A stretch of DNA of 64,000 nucleotides from Acinetobacter celticus (GCF_001707755.1 NZ_MBDL01000001.1:558001-622000); one strand, 5' to 3'. Positions 46,788 to 56,259 are shown, numbered from the stretch's first letter. Notes: generated from the sequence alone by a model not told the origin. Translations and numbers: made by a program.

Positions 46788-47642
46788 TTATGGCTTTACA
46801 GTGCTTCCATCTGCAATGCTTGTGTCATTAATCGTTACAACAAAATGACCATTTACTATTTTAGGTGCTGTGGAATTTTTCCATTGAATTGCCAAACCAT
46901 TTCGATAGCGCAAATCTATTGCTGAAATATTAGACCATACTGGTTTTAAATCGCTATTTGCCAGATGACTCAAGCGTTGAAGTTTACTCATGGTTTGATC
47001 TTGATCGACAATAATTCGTAGACCTGAGTCAAACTGCATAAACCAAGTCATGCGCTCTGTTAAATATAATTCTTTTAATCGAACGCCAACTGGAAGGAAT
47101 AACTGATTAATTTCGTTGTATCGGCGCATCATCATTTTAGAATGACTGACAGGCCCATGCAGTAGCGGTAAATTTTGATAATTCCGAGGTGTCACTTCTG
47201 TGAACACATCGCCGCTATCACTTAGCAATCGCCCTGTTCCCCAACGTGCAATTGCATTACGAGGCATCACGCGCACACGAATGGCATTTGGCCAAGCACG
47301 AGATACAACCACGCGATCAACCCAAGACATTTCTAGAGCACGATCACGTATGGTTTTTAAATCTGAGGTGAAATAATTTGCTGTCACTGTCGGTGCGACA
47401 TGCGTCGATACTTGTCTGCGCTCTGCATCTGAACGAGTGCCCACCACATCCAAAGTCGCAATTTGTGCATCCGTCATCACCCGATAAAGGCCAAACAACC
47501 CCACTGCCAAAACAATGACAGCAACCAGTAGCAAAAGCCAGCCACCCGCATTTGCAAGCTTCTCCTTTCGTGTCGGAAGCTTGTCATGGATTGAAGTCAC
47601 TGCAGCTCGCTTACGCCGCATAGAGGCAGGGAGTTGAGCCAT
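46788..47642 (-). CDS. ftsQ: Cell division protein FtsQ
   Basis: The protein has 284 aa with a basic cytoplasmic N-terminus, one membrane helix (LLLLVAVIVLAVGLFGLYRV), a POTRA domain (IATLDVVGTRSDAERRQVS to IRDRALEMSWVDRVVVSRAWPN), and the beta domain to about residue 270. It links early and late divisome proteins in the periplasm. It starts 3 bp after ddl, so the two are translationally close. Confidence 0.95.
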   Translation of the reverse strand: MAQLPASMRRKRAAVTSIHDKLPTRKEKLANAGGWLLLLVAVIVLAVGLFGLYRVMTDAQIATLDVVGTRSDAERRQVSTHVAPTVTANYFTSDLKTIRDRALEMSWVDRVVVSRAWPNAIRVRVMPRNAIARWGTGRLLSDSGDVFTEVTPRNYQNLPLLHGPVSHSKMMMRRYNEINQLFLPVGVRLKELYLTERMTWFMQFDSGLRIIVDQDQTMSKLQRLSHLANSDLKPVWSNISAIDLRYRNGLAIQWKNSTAPKIVNGHFVVTINDTSIADGSTVKP

Positions 47643-47645
47643 ATC

Positions 47646-48575
47646 TTAGTGAGCCACACCATTTAGAGTCTGTTCTAAAATTGCTAGACACAGATCATCA
47701 AAACTATACCCCACTGCATTGGCAGCTTTAGGCACCAAAGAATGACTGGTCATGCCTGGCACTGTATTTACTTCCAGCAACCAGAAATTCCCCTGCTCAT
47801 CTTGCATGGCATCAATACGTCCCCAACCGCTAGCGCCCACTGCCTGAAAAGCACGCAAACACAACTCTTGCAGTTGTTTTTCAACGTCTGTCGCTAAACC
47901 AGAAGGAATGCCGTATTCCACATCATTCCGATTGTATTTGGCTTCATAGTCATAAAATGCGACATCTGCAGGTGGTTGTAAACGAATCACAGGTAAAGGC
48001 TGACCATTCAAAAATGAAATAGTATATTCACGACCTGTAATCCACTGTTCAGCCATCACCACAGCATCATGCAAAGTTGCTTTTTCAACAGCACCTGCCA
48101 AATCTTCGGCTTTTTCAACCTTACTCATGCCGACACTTGAGCCTTCATGGACAGGTTTAATAATCAAAGGCAGACCAAGACTGGCAATCACTTCATCTAA
48201 ATTCGTATCTTTGGCAATAATGCGATATGGCGCAGTTGGAAGTTCAGAACCTTGCCAAATTTGCTTGGTTTTGACTTTATCCATACCAATGGCAGAGCCT
48301 TGAACGCCTGTCCCTGTGTAGGGAATATTCAGCCATTCTAAAGCGCCTTGAATTTGGCCATCCTCTCCACCACGACCATGCAAAACAATGAATGCACGAT
48401 CATAACCAACCAGTTCCGTTACACTGCGTTCCTGCGGGTCAAATCCTTCTGCATTTACCCCTGAGCGGACTAATGCTTCAAGTACCGCTTTACCGCTATC
48501 TAGAGAAACCTCTCGCTCAGCAGATTTACCACCAAGCAACACGGCAACTTTGCCGAACTTTGAAGCATTTGACAC
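47646..48575 (-). CDS. ddl: D-alanine--D-alanine ligase
   Basis: The protein has 309 aa with a GTG start at 48575 and an AAGGA site 8 bases upstream. It has the ATP-grasp fold: VLLGGKSAEREVSLDSGKAV, HGRGGEDGQIQG, the loop EGSSVGMSKV and the final EVNTVPGMTSHSLVPKA with the metal and D-alanine ligands. It makes D-Ala-D-Ala for the peptidoglycan stem. It is in the DdlB position, between murC and ftsQ. Confidence 0.96.
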   Translation of the reverse strand: MSNASKFGKVAVLLGGKSAEREVSLDSGKAVLEALVRSGVNAEGFDPQERSVTELVGYDRAFIVLHGRGGEDGQIQGALEWLNIPYTGTGVQGSAIGMDKVKTKQIWQGSELPTAPYRIIAKDTNLDEVIASLGLPLIIKPVHEGSSVGMSKVEKAEDLAGAVEKATLHDAVVMAEQWITGREYTISFLNGQPLPVIRLQPPADVAFYDYEAKYNRNDVEYGIPSGLATDVEKQLQELCLRAFQAVGASGWGRIDAMQDEQGNFWLLEVNTVPGMTSHSLVPKAANAVGYSFDDLCLAILEQTLNGVAH

Positions 48576-48635
48576 GTTTATATCCTTAAACTTTAAAACT
48601 GGTCGATCAATCTAATTTCACATCAAAAATGATGC

Positions 48636-50084
48636 TTATTTTAAATATAAGTTGTTCTGAGCAAGCTCAGTAGAGATAGCACCCACATTACCTGCGCCTT
48701 GTGTTAATAACAAGTCACCCGGCTGTAACACTTTTTTCATGACGTTCTGAAGATTGCCTTCTACAGGATCAATCAAAATCGGTTCAACTTCGCCACGCAA
48801 TCGAATACTACGCGCTAAAGCACGACTGTCTGCACCAACAATGGGTTTCTCTCCCGCAGAATAAACTTCCAACAAGAGCAATTGATCGACTTGTGACAAT
48901 ACGTCAACAAAATCGTCAAAACAGTCACGGGTACGACTAAAACGGTGAGGTTGGAACATCATCACAAGGCGACGATCTGGATGACTTGCTCGAGCCGCTT
49001 TAATGGTTGCTTCCACTTCTTTGGGATGGTGACCATAATCGTCGACCAACTTCACATCACCATGTTCCAGCGCATATTGACCCTGCACCTGAAAACGACG
49101 ACCGACACCACTAAAACCTTCTAATGCACGTGCAATAGCGGCATCTGAAACGCCTTCATCTGTTGCAATACCAATAGCAGCCAAAGCATTTAAAATATTG
49201 TGTGCACCTGGCATGTTAATGGTTAAATTTAATGGTTCGCGGTCTTTACGCAATACCGTAAAGTGCGACTGCATACCATCTTGTTTAACATCAATGGCAC
49301 GAATATCGTTATCTTCATTAAAACCATAGGTCAGTAATGGACGGCCAATACGGGGCATAATTTCACGAATATTCGCATCATCGCCACAAACGACGGCCAA
49401 ACCATAAAATGGTAGTTTTTGTAAGAATTGTATAAAAGTATCTTTTAAAACATCAAAGCTACCGCCATAGGTATCCATATGGTCGGCATCAATATTGGTG
49501 ACAATGGCAGCCATTGGCTGTAAATGTAAGAAAGTTGCATCAGACTCATCCGCCTCTGCAACAATATAGCGACTCGCACCTAAAGCGGCATTCACGCCAG
49601 TACGGTTCAGCAACCCCCCAATCACATAAGTTGGATCTAAATTTTCTTCTGCCAACATGCACGTGATTAAACTGGTGGTCGTGGTTTTACCATGTGTTCC
49701 TGCCACAGCAATACCATGACGGTAACGCATGAGCTCGCCCAACATTTCTGCACGACGTACCACTGGAATACGGGTATCAATTGCAGTTTTAATTTCGGGA
49801 TTTTCAGCATCAATAGCAGTAGACACCACCAAAACATTGGCACCCTGAATATTTTCAGAACGATGCCCGATATGAACTTTAATGCCATTTTCTTCAAGCT
49901 GAGCGGTAGTTTTAGACGCTTTAATGTCCGAACCCGACACTTTGTAGCCTTGGTTCTTTAAGACTTCCGCAATACCGCACATACCCGCACCGCCAATCCC
50001 CACAAAATGAATGTGTTTGATACGGCGCATTTCAGGCACTTTAATTAACTTTTTCGCTTGATCAGCAGGCGTTGAAAGAGACAT
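48636..50084 (-). CDS. murC: UDP-N-acetylmuramate--L-alanine ligase
   Basis: The protein has 482 aa, the usual MurC length. The N-terminal [18 protein letters not shown] binds the UDP-substrate; the ATP site is [14 protein letters not shown]. Further motifs are [27 protein letters not shown] and FQPHRFSRT. It adds L-alanine to UDP-MurNAc. It starts 12 bp after murG. Confidence 0.97.
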   Translation of the reverse strand: MSLSTPADQAKKLIKVPEMRRIKHIHFVGIGGAGMCGIAEVLKNQGYKVSGSDIKASKTTAQLEENGIKVHIGHRSENIQGANVLVVSTAIDAENPEIKTAIDTRIPVVRRAEMLGELMRYRHGIAVAGTHGKTTTTSLITCMLAEENLDPTYVIGGLLNRTGVNAALGASRYIVAEADESDATFLHLQPMAAIVTNIDADHMDTYGGSFDVLKDTFIQFLQKLPFYGLAVVCGDDANIREIMPRIGRPLLTYGFNEDNDIRAIDVKQDGMQSHFTVLRKDREPLNLTINMPGAHNILNALAAIGIATDEGVSDAAIARALEGFSGVGRRFQVQGQYALEHGDVKLVDDYGHHPKEVEATIKAARASHPDRRLVMMFQPHRFSRTRDCFDDFVDVLSQVDQLLLLEVYSAGEKPIVGADSRALARSIRLRGEVEPILIDPVEGNLQNVMKKVLQPGDLLLTQGAGNVGAISTELAQNNLYLK

Positions 50085-50096
50085 AGATTACTCGGT

Positions 50097-51194
50097 TTAC
50101 AATTCTTGAATTAAACGAACCACGTGCTGTGTGGCATCTGGTTGTGCCTGTCGACGTGCCTTCACTGCCATTTCTTGCAATAACTGGCGGTTCATAAGAG
50201 GCATCAACAGTGTAGATAAACTTTCTGGTGTCATTTCCGCTTGCGGACAAATTTTCGCAGCATTGATATTTGCCAAGAATTTAGCATTGGCCGTTTGGTG
50301 GTCATCGACGGCAGATGGTAATGGAACAAACACGGCAGCCAGACCTGCTGTCGCAATTTCTGTAACCGTTAACGCGCCTGCCCGACAAATAATTAGGTCA
50401 GCATCTGAATAAGCCTTCGCCATATCATCAATAAACGGCGACACTTCAACTTGAAGACCATCCGAAGCATCGGCATAGCGTGCTTGCGTCGCTTCTGTAT
50501 TGTCTTGACCACATTGATGAAACACATGCAACGGTACATTCAATTGCTTTAATGCTTCCGGCACACATTCATTCAGCGCACGCGCACCCAATGAACCACC
50601 CACAATTAAAATACGCAGGGGTTGACCCGCTTTTTCCCGCTCTTGGTAACGCCAAGATGGATTTAAAATTTCAGTAATTTCTTTACGTACAGGGTTACCC
50701 GTTGTAACTACTTTTTGTTGCGCAGGGAAAGTCTGCGGAAATGCCTCACAAACCACTGTGGCGACACGTGACAATTGGGTATTGGTAAAACCAGCAATGG
50801 CATTCTGTTCATGAATAATGACAGGAATACCAAGCGTACGCGCAGCCAAACCACCAGGCCCTGCAACATAACCGCCAAACCCGACTACAGCCTCAACTTT
50901 CAATTGTTTCATATAGCGCATAGCGCTAAGAGTGGCTTTCAAAATTTTAAATGGCGCCAATACTTTGCGTAAAATACCGTTACCACGTACACCTTGAATA
51001 TCGATTTGATAAATTGGAATATTATGGTTTTTAAGCAAACGATTTTCCATGCCTGTCGGTGTTGCCAACCAAGACACTTCAATTCCTTTTTGCTGTAATT
51101 CTTTTGCTACGGCCAACGCTGGGAAAACATGTCCACCCGTACCTGCGGCCATCATCATTACACGTTTAGGCTGTTTTTGCTGTGCATCAGTCAC
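50097..51194 (-). CDS. murG: Undecaprenyl-PP-MurNAc-pentapeptide GlcNAc transferase
   Basis: The protein has 365 aa. The G-loops MMAAGTGGHVFPALAVA and VVGFGGYVAGPGGLAA, and the UDP-GlcNAc site VGGSLGARALNE and ICRAGALTVTEIA, are as in MurG. It adds GlcNAc to lipid I to form lipid II on the inner face of the membrane. It is the first gene of this cluster; murD and ftsW, its usual neighbours, are not upstream here, so the dcw cluster is split. Confidence 0.97.
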   Translation of the reverse strand: MTDAQQKQPKRVMMMAAGTGGHVFPALAVAKELQQKGIEVSWLATPTGMENRLLKNHNIPIYQIDIQGVRGNGILRKVLAPFKILKATLSAMRYMKQLKVEAVVGFGGYVAGPGGLAARTLGIPVIIHEQNAIAGFTNTQLSRVATVVCEAFPQTFPAQQKVVTTGNPVRKEITEILNPSWRYQEREKAGQPLRILIVGGSLGARALNECVPEALKQLNVPLHVFHQCGQDNTEATQARYADASDGLQVEVSPFIDDMAKAYSDADLIICRAGALTVTEIATAGLAAVFVPLPSAVDDHQTANAKFLANINAAKICPQAEMTPESLSTLLMPLMNRQLLQEMAVKARRQAQPDATQHVVRLIQEL

Positions 51195-51446
51195 GGTCTA
51201 ATTCTTCAATTTAAATAAGGCTAGTGAAACTTCTTTTATAAGCAGACAATTGTAATCACAAACGCATTGCCGTGAAAGTTTAATTACTTTTTTTCACTGG
51301 TCGCATCATTGTTTTTTTCTGCAGAAACTGGAGTTTAAACTAGTTTTATTATGAATCGGGCTAAATTGTCAAAATTTATACATTTTGAAACCTTAAAACC
51401 AGAAAATTTATTTTTTTTGCTCACTGGCTGAGTTTTTTCAAATGAT

Positions 51447-51476
51447 AAAAAAGAGCTGATTCAGCCCTTTTTTTAT
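51447..51476 (-). terminator. Terminator of gshB
   Basis: On the minus strand a stem AAAGGGCT/AGCTCTTT-like hairpin with one mismatch lies close after the stop of gshB and is followed by TTTTTT. Confidence 0.7.
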
Positions 51477-51486
51477 CTGTTACCTA

Positions 51487-52431
51487 TTAGGCTTGATAAC
51501 CGGCTTCCAGCACATCAAATAAATCATCGGCAATTGATGTGCCAAATTGTGCATCAATTTCCCGTATACACGTTGGGCTAGTCACATTAATTTCAGTCAC
51601 ATAATGACCAATGACATCTAACCCCACAAAAACCAAACCTTTTTCACGTAGGAATGGGCCCACTTTGGCTGCAATGGCTTTATCATTTTCAGTCAGAGGA
51701 CGGGCTTCACCCAAGCCACCGGCCGCCAAGTTACCACGGACTTCGCCATTTTGTGGAATACGTGCAAGACAATAGGGAACAGGTTCGCCATTGATCATTA
51801 AAATGCGTTTGTCACCTTCAACAATTTCTGGAATATAGCGCTGTGCCATAATCGGTTGCGTCCCATTATTGGTCAGCATTTCAATCGTAGAGCCGATGTT
51901 GATACCATCTTGATAGAGGCGGAAAATGCCTGTACCGCCCATCCCATCCAATGGTTTGACAATCACATCCACTTGCTCTTTCAGAAATTCACGAATCAAA
52001 CTGTCTTGTGAGGTCACTAAAGTCGGCACTTGTAGCTCTGGAAACTGTGTCGCAAATAATTTTTCGTTGCAATCGCGCAGGCTTTGCGGTTTGTTAATAA
52101 TCCATGCGCCTTCACGTTCTGCCTGTTCCAAAATATAGGTGGTGTAAACGAAATTCATATCAAATGGTGGGTCTTTTCGCATCAATACCACGTCATAACT
52201 GGCGATTGATTCTTTATTTTTTTCGCCCAGCTCATAGTAATGGTTCGAGTCTTCAAAAACTTTGAGCGGTGAAATCAGACCAAAAGCTTTGCCTTGGTCT
52301 ATATATAAATCTTGCTGTAATGCATAACCCAATTCATGACCGCGACGAGATGCAGCCCACAGCATTGCCATAGAGCTATCTTTTTTTAGATTGACACTTT
52401 CGATGGGATCCATCACAACAAGTACGCGCAT
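51487..52431 (-). CDS. gshB: Glutathione synthetase
   Basis: The protein has 314 aa with the normal GshB layout: MRVLVVMDPIESVNLKKDSS, VLMRKDPPFDMNFVYTTY, ATP-grasp motif VKPLDGMGGTGIFRL, and the C-terminal EINVTSPTCIREID. It joins glycine to gamma-glutamylcysteine. The glutathione made serves the two GSTs and the OYE/azoreductase-type detoxification genes in this window. It has its own transcript, upstream of murG. Confidence 0.97.
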   Translation of the reverse strand: MRVLVVMDPIESVNLKKDSSMAMLWAASRRGHELGYALQQDLYIDQGKAFGLISPLKVFEDSNHYYELGEKNKESIASYDVVLMRKDPPFDMNFVYTTYILEQAEREGAWIINKPQSLRDCNEKLFATQFPELQVPTLVTSQDSLIREFLKEQVDVIVKPLDGMGGTGIFRLYQDGINIGSTIEMLTNNGTQPIMAQRYIPEIVEGDKRILMINGEPVPYCLARIPQNGEVRGNLAAGGLGEARPLTENDKAIAAKVGPFLREKGLVFVGLDVIGHYVTEINVTSPTCIREIDAQFGTSIADDLFDVLEAGYQA

Positions 52432-52545
52432 ATTTTCGCTCTTTTAAAAATGATCTGTTTGGGAGTATAACGGAGATTATTCTTTTTGTTTTTCTGAATT
52501 TCGCTAAAGCTTTACCGGTTCTCTTAACTTGAATGAGGCTTCTTT

Positions 52546-52743
52546 ATGCAACAAGCCATAATTGGGTTTCATTTAGATGATGAAAACCATTGGGTCGCTG
52601 ACCTTGCCTGCGGACACGGGCAACATGTTCGGCATAATCCACCTTGGCAAAACCGCCCTTGGGTGATGACTGAGCAAGGGCGTACAGAAAAATTAGGCGT
52701 ACGATTAGAGTGCAAGAAATGTGAAGAACATGGCCTGATATAA
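52546..52743 (+). CDS. DUF3565 domain protein
   Basis: The protein has 65 aa and is complete at this size. It matches the DUF3565 pattern: GFHLDDENHWVADLACGHGQHVRHNPPW, and a C-terminal C-x-x-C (LECKKCEE). With its histidines and the first cysteine (ACGHGQH) it looks like a small metal-binding protein, but its function is unknown. ATG with an AGGC/AGG-like site (GAGG at 52532-52535). Confidence 0.85.
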   Translation: MQQAIIGFHLDDENHWVADLACGHGQHVRHNPPWQNRPWVMTEQGRTEKLGVRLECKKCEEHGLI

Positions 52744-52928
52744 AATGATTTATATGAGCGGGCATCTTTTTTAAATTTTCATGAAATTACCCGCTATTTC
52801 AAAAAATGAACAAGGAATGAAAAACATCACAGATCGTCTAATGATGATGTGTATTGAAGAATACGTTTAAGCGCTATCACCTCATCAAAACTAAAATGGA
52901 TGCACGCCTTCGGGCAAGGAGACAATCA

Positions 52929-54068
52929 ATGCCGAACCTAATACGGCCTATGTGCCTAAACCCGCTACTCCAGACGCTCATGGCGATTAGTGTTTGCACG
53001 GTGGTACATGCCAATACGCCACCTATCGCACTAAAGACAACAAATAATATCGTGTATCCCAGTGTTGACCATGATCTAGGTGAACGACTTCCCCCCAATG
53101 AAGCCATCAAAGCTACAGAAATTGCCGACATCATTGAAGCGTCCATTCGGAAACAATATGCCACCAGCCTCGCCCTACGGGATGCGCACCCTAAAGCACA
53201 TGGCTGTGTCCGTGCAGAATTCAAGATCAATGAAACACTGCCTAAAAATTTGGCTCAAGGGGTCTTTGTTCCTGGAAAAACCTATCAAGCATGGATTCGT
53301 TTCTCGAATGCATCTCGTGACGCGACACAGGCAGACATCAAAAGCGATGCCCGAGGCATGGCCATCAAATTATTAGATGTGCCTGGGAAAAAGCTTTTGG
53401 CAGATGCACCCGCGACACAAGATTTCATAATGATTAATCATCCGGTTTTTTTTGTGAATGATCCAGATCGATATATCTCGTTCATGCAGGATATCAATAG
53501 CGATGGATTTTTAAAAAAACTTCATCTTCCTTTTGCCTTAGGGATGAAAGGCACTTGGATTGCCTTCAATTCCAAGAGCAAAATTTCAAATCCACTGCAA
53601 ACACGATATTGGTCGATGGTGCCTTATCAGTTAGGGGTAGGCACTGAGCGTCAGGCCGTTAAATACTCTGCCCGTGCCTGTTCAACGATTACAACGCCTA
53701 TGCCACATGCGCCTCATCCTAATTTTTTAAGAGAAACCATGCAAAGTGATTTGCAAAAAGCGGATGCCTGTATGGAATTTTTAGTACAGCCCAGAACATC
53801 AAACGCAATGTCTATTGAAGACTCCATGACTGAATGGAAAGAAGGCCAAGCGCCTTTCTACAAGGTGGCAACTATTCGTATTCCGCAACAAATTTTTGAT
53901 ACGCCTGATCAAAATAAATTTTGTGAAAATCTTTCGTTTACCCCTTGGCATGCACAGCTAGAACATAAACCGCTTGGTGCAATCAACCGTATGCGCAAAG
54001 TTATTTATGACCGTATCAGTCAAGTCAGACATGAAATGAATTCTATCCATCGATCAGAACCGTATTAA
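52929..54068 (+). CDS. Catalase-family heme protein, secreted
   Basis: The protein has 379 aa from the ATG at 52929, with AAGGAG seven bases upstream; an in-frame TTG at 52854 is much weaker. A signal peptide is present (LNPLLQTLMAISVCTVVHA, cleavage after HANT or HA). The catalase-like core has AHGCVRAEFKI (distal histidine), IRFSNASRD, SDARGMAIKLL and QDFIMINHPVFFV. It is of the short catalase-related type and lacks the long termini of true catalases. Periplasmic peroxidase activity is likely; peroxide dismutation is not certain. Confidence 0.85.
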   Translation: MPNLIRPMCLNPLLQTLMAISVCTVVHANTPPIALKTTNNIVYPSVDHDLGERLPPNEAIKATEIADIIEASIRKQYATSLALRDAHPKAHGCVRAEFKINETLPKNLAQGVFVPGKTYQAWIRFSNASRDATQADIKSDARGMAIKLLDVPGKKLLADAPATQDFIMINHPVFFVNDPDRYISFMQDINSDGFLKKLHLPFALGMKGTWIAFNSKSKISNPLQTRYWSMVPYQLGVGTERQAVKYSARACSTITTPMPHAPHPNFLRETMQSDLQKADACMEFLVQPRTSNAMSIEDSMTEWKEGQAPFYKVATIRIPQQIFDTPDQNKFCENLSFTPWHAQLEHKPLGAINRMRKVIYDRISQVRHEMNSIHRSEPY

Positions 54069-54095
54069 TGTTCATTGCTCTTCATCTTCATACAT

Positions 54096-54127
54096 AAAAA
54101 AACCCCGACATCCTGTCGGGGTTTTTC
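54096..54127 (+). terminator. Terminator of the catalase-family gene
   Basis: AAAAACCCCGACA and TGTCGGGGTTTTT pair around TCC; long perfect stem with T-run. Confidence 0.93.
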
Positions 54128-54437
54128 GTATTTGATGCTTCGGTATAACTCCTGTCGTACCTTACTCATCCTTGTGCTGATCTTTATTGTTATTCTGCTG
54201 GAGCATCCTGCTCTCTATGTCCCCATCATAAGCAATTACAACAAGGTGGCATAGATGCAAAGCGCTTGAATCCATGTACGCCACAGCGTACAAAGTCGCT
54301 TAAATTCCATCCCACGGTTTATCCGCAAAAATACGGGATCATTTAAGCAGTGGATAAGTCGATCACATGGCTCCTTTACTTATTCACATTCCACGCTTTT
54401 CATTCCTTACACTCAACAGTTCTGCTTGGGCCTAAAC
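54128..54437. other. Non-coding region between catalase-family gene and pyrE
   Basis: No convincing gene. GTACGC (54275-54280) and GCGTAC pair around CACA in a small hairpin. A 37-codon minus-strand frame (54162-54275) has no ribosome site. The region is less AT-rich than other gaps here. Confidence 0.4.
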
Positions 54438-54468
54438 TAAAAAAGGAAGCTTACGCTTCCTTTTTTAA
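54438..54468 (-). terminator. Terminator of pyrE
   Basis: AAAAAGGAAGC and GCTTCCTTTTT pair around a 4-nt loop just after the pyrE stop, with T-runs on both strands. Confidence 0.9.
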
Positions 54469-54480
54469 ATCTAAAAAATA

Positions 54481-55131
54481 TTAGATGCCGTATTTCACAC
54501 GATAATCTTCCATTTTTGCCAAAGCTTCTGTTTCACCTTTGGCTTCTAAAAAGTCCATCAAATCTTTCATGGTAATTAAAGCATGCACTGGTATTTCTAA
54601 TTCTTGTTGCACTTCTTGAATTGCAGACAAGCTTCCTTGTCCCTTTTCTTGACGATCTAATGCAACCAAAACACCTGCTATTTGTGCGCCTGCATTTTTT
54701 AAAATAGTCACAACTTCACGAATGGCCGTACCTGCCGTAATCACATCATCAATAATCCAAACTTTTTTGCCTTCAACCGATGCGCCAACCAAAACGCCAC
54801 CTTCACCATGGTCTTTGGCTTCTTTACGGTTGAACCCCCAAGGCACGCTCACACCATGGTTTTGTGACAAAGCCACTGCCGTTGCAGCTACAAATGGAAT
54901 CCCTTTATAAGCTGGGCCAAAAACCACTTCAACGTGATCGCACTGAGTTAATTTGTCTGCATAGCCCGAAGCCAATAATGACAATGCCTCACCATCGTTG
55001 AGCAAGCCTGCATTAAAAAAATAAGGACTCACACGGCCCGATTTTAAAGTAAACTCACCAAATTTAAGCACACCACGTGATAATGCGAGTTCGATAAAAG
55101 CCTGAGGGTTAAATGCCGCTTGCGTTGTCAT
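54481..55131 (-). CDS. pyrE: Orotate phosphoribosyltransferase
   Basis: The protein has 216 aa from the ATG at 55131, with GGAG upstream. The PRPP-binding motif is KVWIIDDVITAGTAIREV; GPAYKGIPFVAATAVAL and FNRKEAKDHGEGG with the catalytic loop lysine are also present. It converts orotate and PRPP to OMP in pyrimidine synthesis. It is divergent from crc with only 39 bp between the start codons, an arrangement shared with pseudomonads. Confidence 0.97.
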   Translation of the reverse strand: MTTQAAFNPQAFIELALSRGVLKFGEFTLKSGRVSPYFFNAGLLNDGEALSLLASGYADKLTQCDHVEVVFGPAYKGIPFVAATAVALSQNHGVSVPWGFNRKEAKDHGEGGVLVGASVEGKKVWIIDDVITAGTAIREVVTILKNAGAQIAGVLVALDRQEKGQGSLSAIQEVQQELEIPVHALITMKDLMDFLEAKGETEALAKMEDYRVKYGI

Positions 55132-55170
55132 GGGGTGCTCCATTTTTTAAAGTTGAGGTTAAACCTGAGC

Positions 55171-55989
55171 ATGATACCAAAGACTAGCTATCCAAGTGAT
55201 CAAAAAATTCTAAGAGTGGTTTCAATTAACGTCAATGGTTTACGTTCTTCTGTGACCAAAGGCTTGCTTGAATGGCTGGAACAGTCCGATGCAGATGTGG
55301 TTTGCATGCAAGAAAGTCGTATTACACATACCCAATGGACAGATAAATTCAAACCTGAAGGCTGGTATACCCATCTCTTTCCCGCAGAACGTCCAGGCTA
55401 TGCAGGTACAGCCATTTACAGCCGCTTACCCTTTGTTTCTGTCAAAGACGGTTTGGGCTTTGAACTGGCGGATTCTCAAGGTCGCTTTATCAGTGCCGAA
55501 TTTGACTTAGGTTTAGAACAGAATGTGCACATTTGTTCACTCTATTTACCTTCTGGTTCATCTGGTGACGAAGCGCAAGCACGCAAAGACCACTTTTTAG
55601 ATCAATATAAGCAAATATTAAAACAATGGCGCGAAGAAAATAAATCAGTCATTGTCTGTGGCGACTACAATATTGTGCATAAACGCATTGATATTAAAAA
55701 CTGGTCGGGCAACCAAAAATCGTCTGGTTGTTTACCGCATGAACGCGCATGGCTTGATCATATTTATGATGATTTGGGTTATGTCGATACGTTCCGTGAG
55801 GTACGCCAAGAAGCTGAACTGTATTCATGGTGGTCAAACCGCGGTCAAGCGCGCGCGAAGAATGTTGGCTGGCGCATTGACTATCAAGCGTGTTCACCAG
55901 ACTGGAAAGCCCGTACTGTCAATGCTTGGGTGTATAAAGAGACCTGGTTTAGCGACCATGCACCTGTCATTATTGACTATAAATTATAA
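55171..55989 (+). CDS. crc: Catabolite repression control protein Crc
   Basis: The protein has 272 aa from the ATG at 55171. It has the exonuclease III/EEP fold: VVSINVNGLRSSVTKGLLEWL, VVCMQESRI, CGDYNIVHKRIDIKNW, WRIDYQ and FSDHAPVIIDY. Crc proteins have this fold but act with Hfq to block translation of catabolic mRNAs, not as nucleases. In Acinetobacter baylyi, Crc affects stability of aromatic-catabolism mRNA (known). The pyrE-crc order supports Crc rather than XthA. The start is not certain. Confidence 0.85.
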   Translation: MIPKTSYPSDQKILRVVSINVNGLRSSVTKGLLEWLEQSDADVVCMQESRITHTQWTDKFKPEGWYTHLFPAERPGYAGTAIYSRLPFVSVKDGLGFELADSQGRFISAEFDLGLEQNVHICSLYLPSGSSGDEAQARKDHFLDQYKQILKQWREENKSVIVCGDYNIVHKRIDIKNWSGNQKSSGCLPHERAWLDHIYDDLGYVDTFREVRQEAELYSWWSNRGQARAKNVGWRIDYQACSPDWKARTVNAWVYKETWFSDHAPVIIDYKL

Positions 55990-56004
55990 GAAAATTGCTT
56001 ATTG

Positions 56005-56044
56005 AGTGAACAATCGTTCACTTAATTAACGACAATTTCTTACA
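56005..56044 (+). promoter_or_regulatory. Possible upstream regulatory sites of the GGA-rich RNA
   Basis: AGTGAAC (56005-56011) and GTTCACT (56016-56022) are inverted repeats. CTTACA at 56039-56044 matches a half-site of the GacA upstream activating sequence that precedes Rsm RNAs in pseudomonads. Half of the GacA palindrome is missing, so this is weak. Confidence 0.3.
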
Positions 56045-56100
56045 ATACATGGCGTTTTTGTAGATTTATCTCAAATCCAATGTAGCGCATTATGTTTCCA

Positions 56101-56259
56101 CGGCACAGGGACATGTCAGGATGACATAAAAGGATAGGACGCCGTAGGAAGAAAACGGGAACAAACTAAAAGATTTAGCTTGTTTCTCAAGGATGTGACA
56201 TTGGACGTTATACTGAGACCCGCATGATCAGGATGATTAAATGCGGGTTTTCTCTTTTT
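56101..56259 (+). ncRNA. CsrB/RsmZ-like GGA-rich small RNA (candidate)
   Basis: Nine GGA motifs lie within 125 bp (56109, 56119, 56132, 56137, 56147, 56158, 56191, 56203 and 56231). Two are the CsrB consensus CAGGATG; at 56113-56127 it is in the loop of ATGTC/GACAT, at 56227-56236 in ATC/GAT. Others read AAGGATAG, TAGGACG, TAGGAAG and CAAGGATG. A further hairpin is at 56160-56184. The RNA ends in an intrinsic terminator (ACCCGCAT/ATGCGGGT, 56218-56248, then a pyrimidine-rich T-run). TATGTT at 56091 is a candidate -10. No coding frame is present. This is the design of RNAs that bind and titrate CsrA/RsmA. The identification is from structure, not from a database. Confidence 0.75.

Noticed and set aside
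54162..54275. 37-codon minus-strand frame MDSSALHLCH... between the catalase-family gene and pyrE.
   Set aside because: No ribosome site, very short, and no recognisable features; chance is as likely.
55171..55989. Annotation as exodeoxyribonuclease III (xthA).
   Set aside because: The fold is the same, but the divergent pyrE neighbour and length fit Crc; a small chance of a true nuclease remains.
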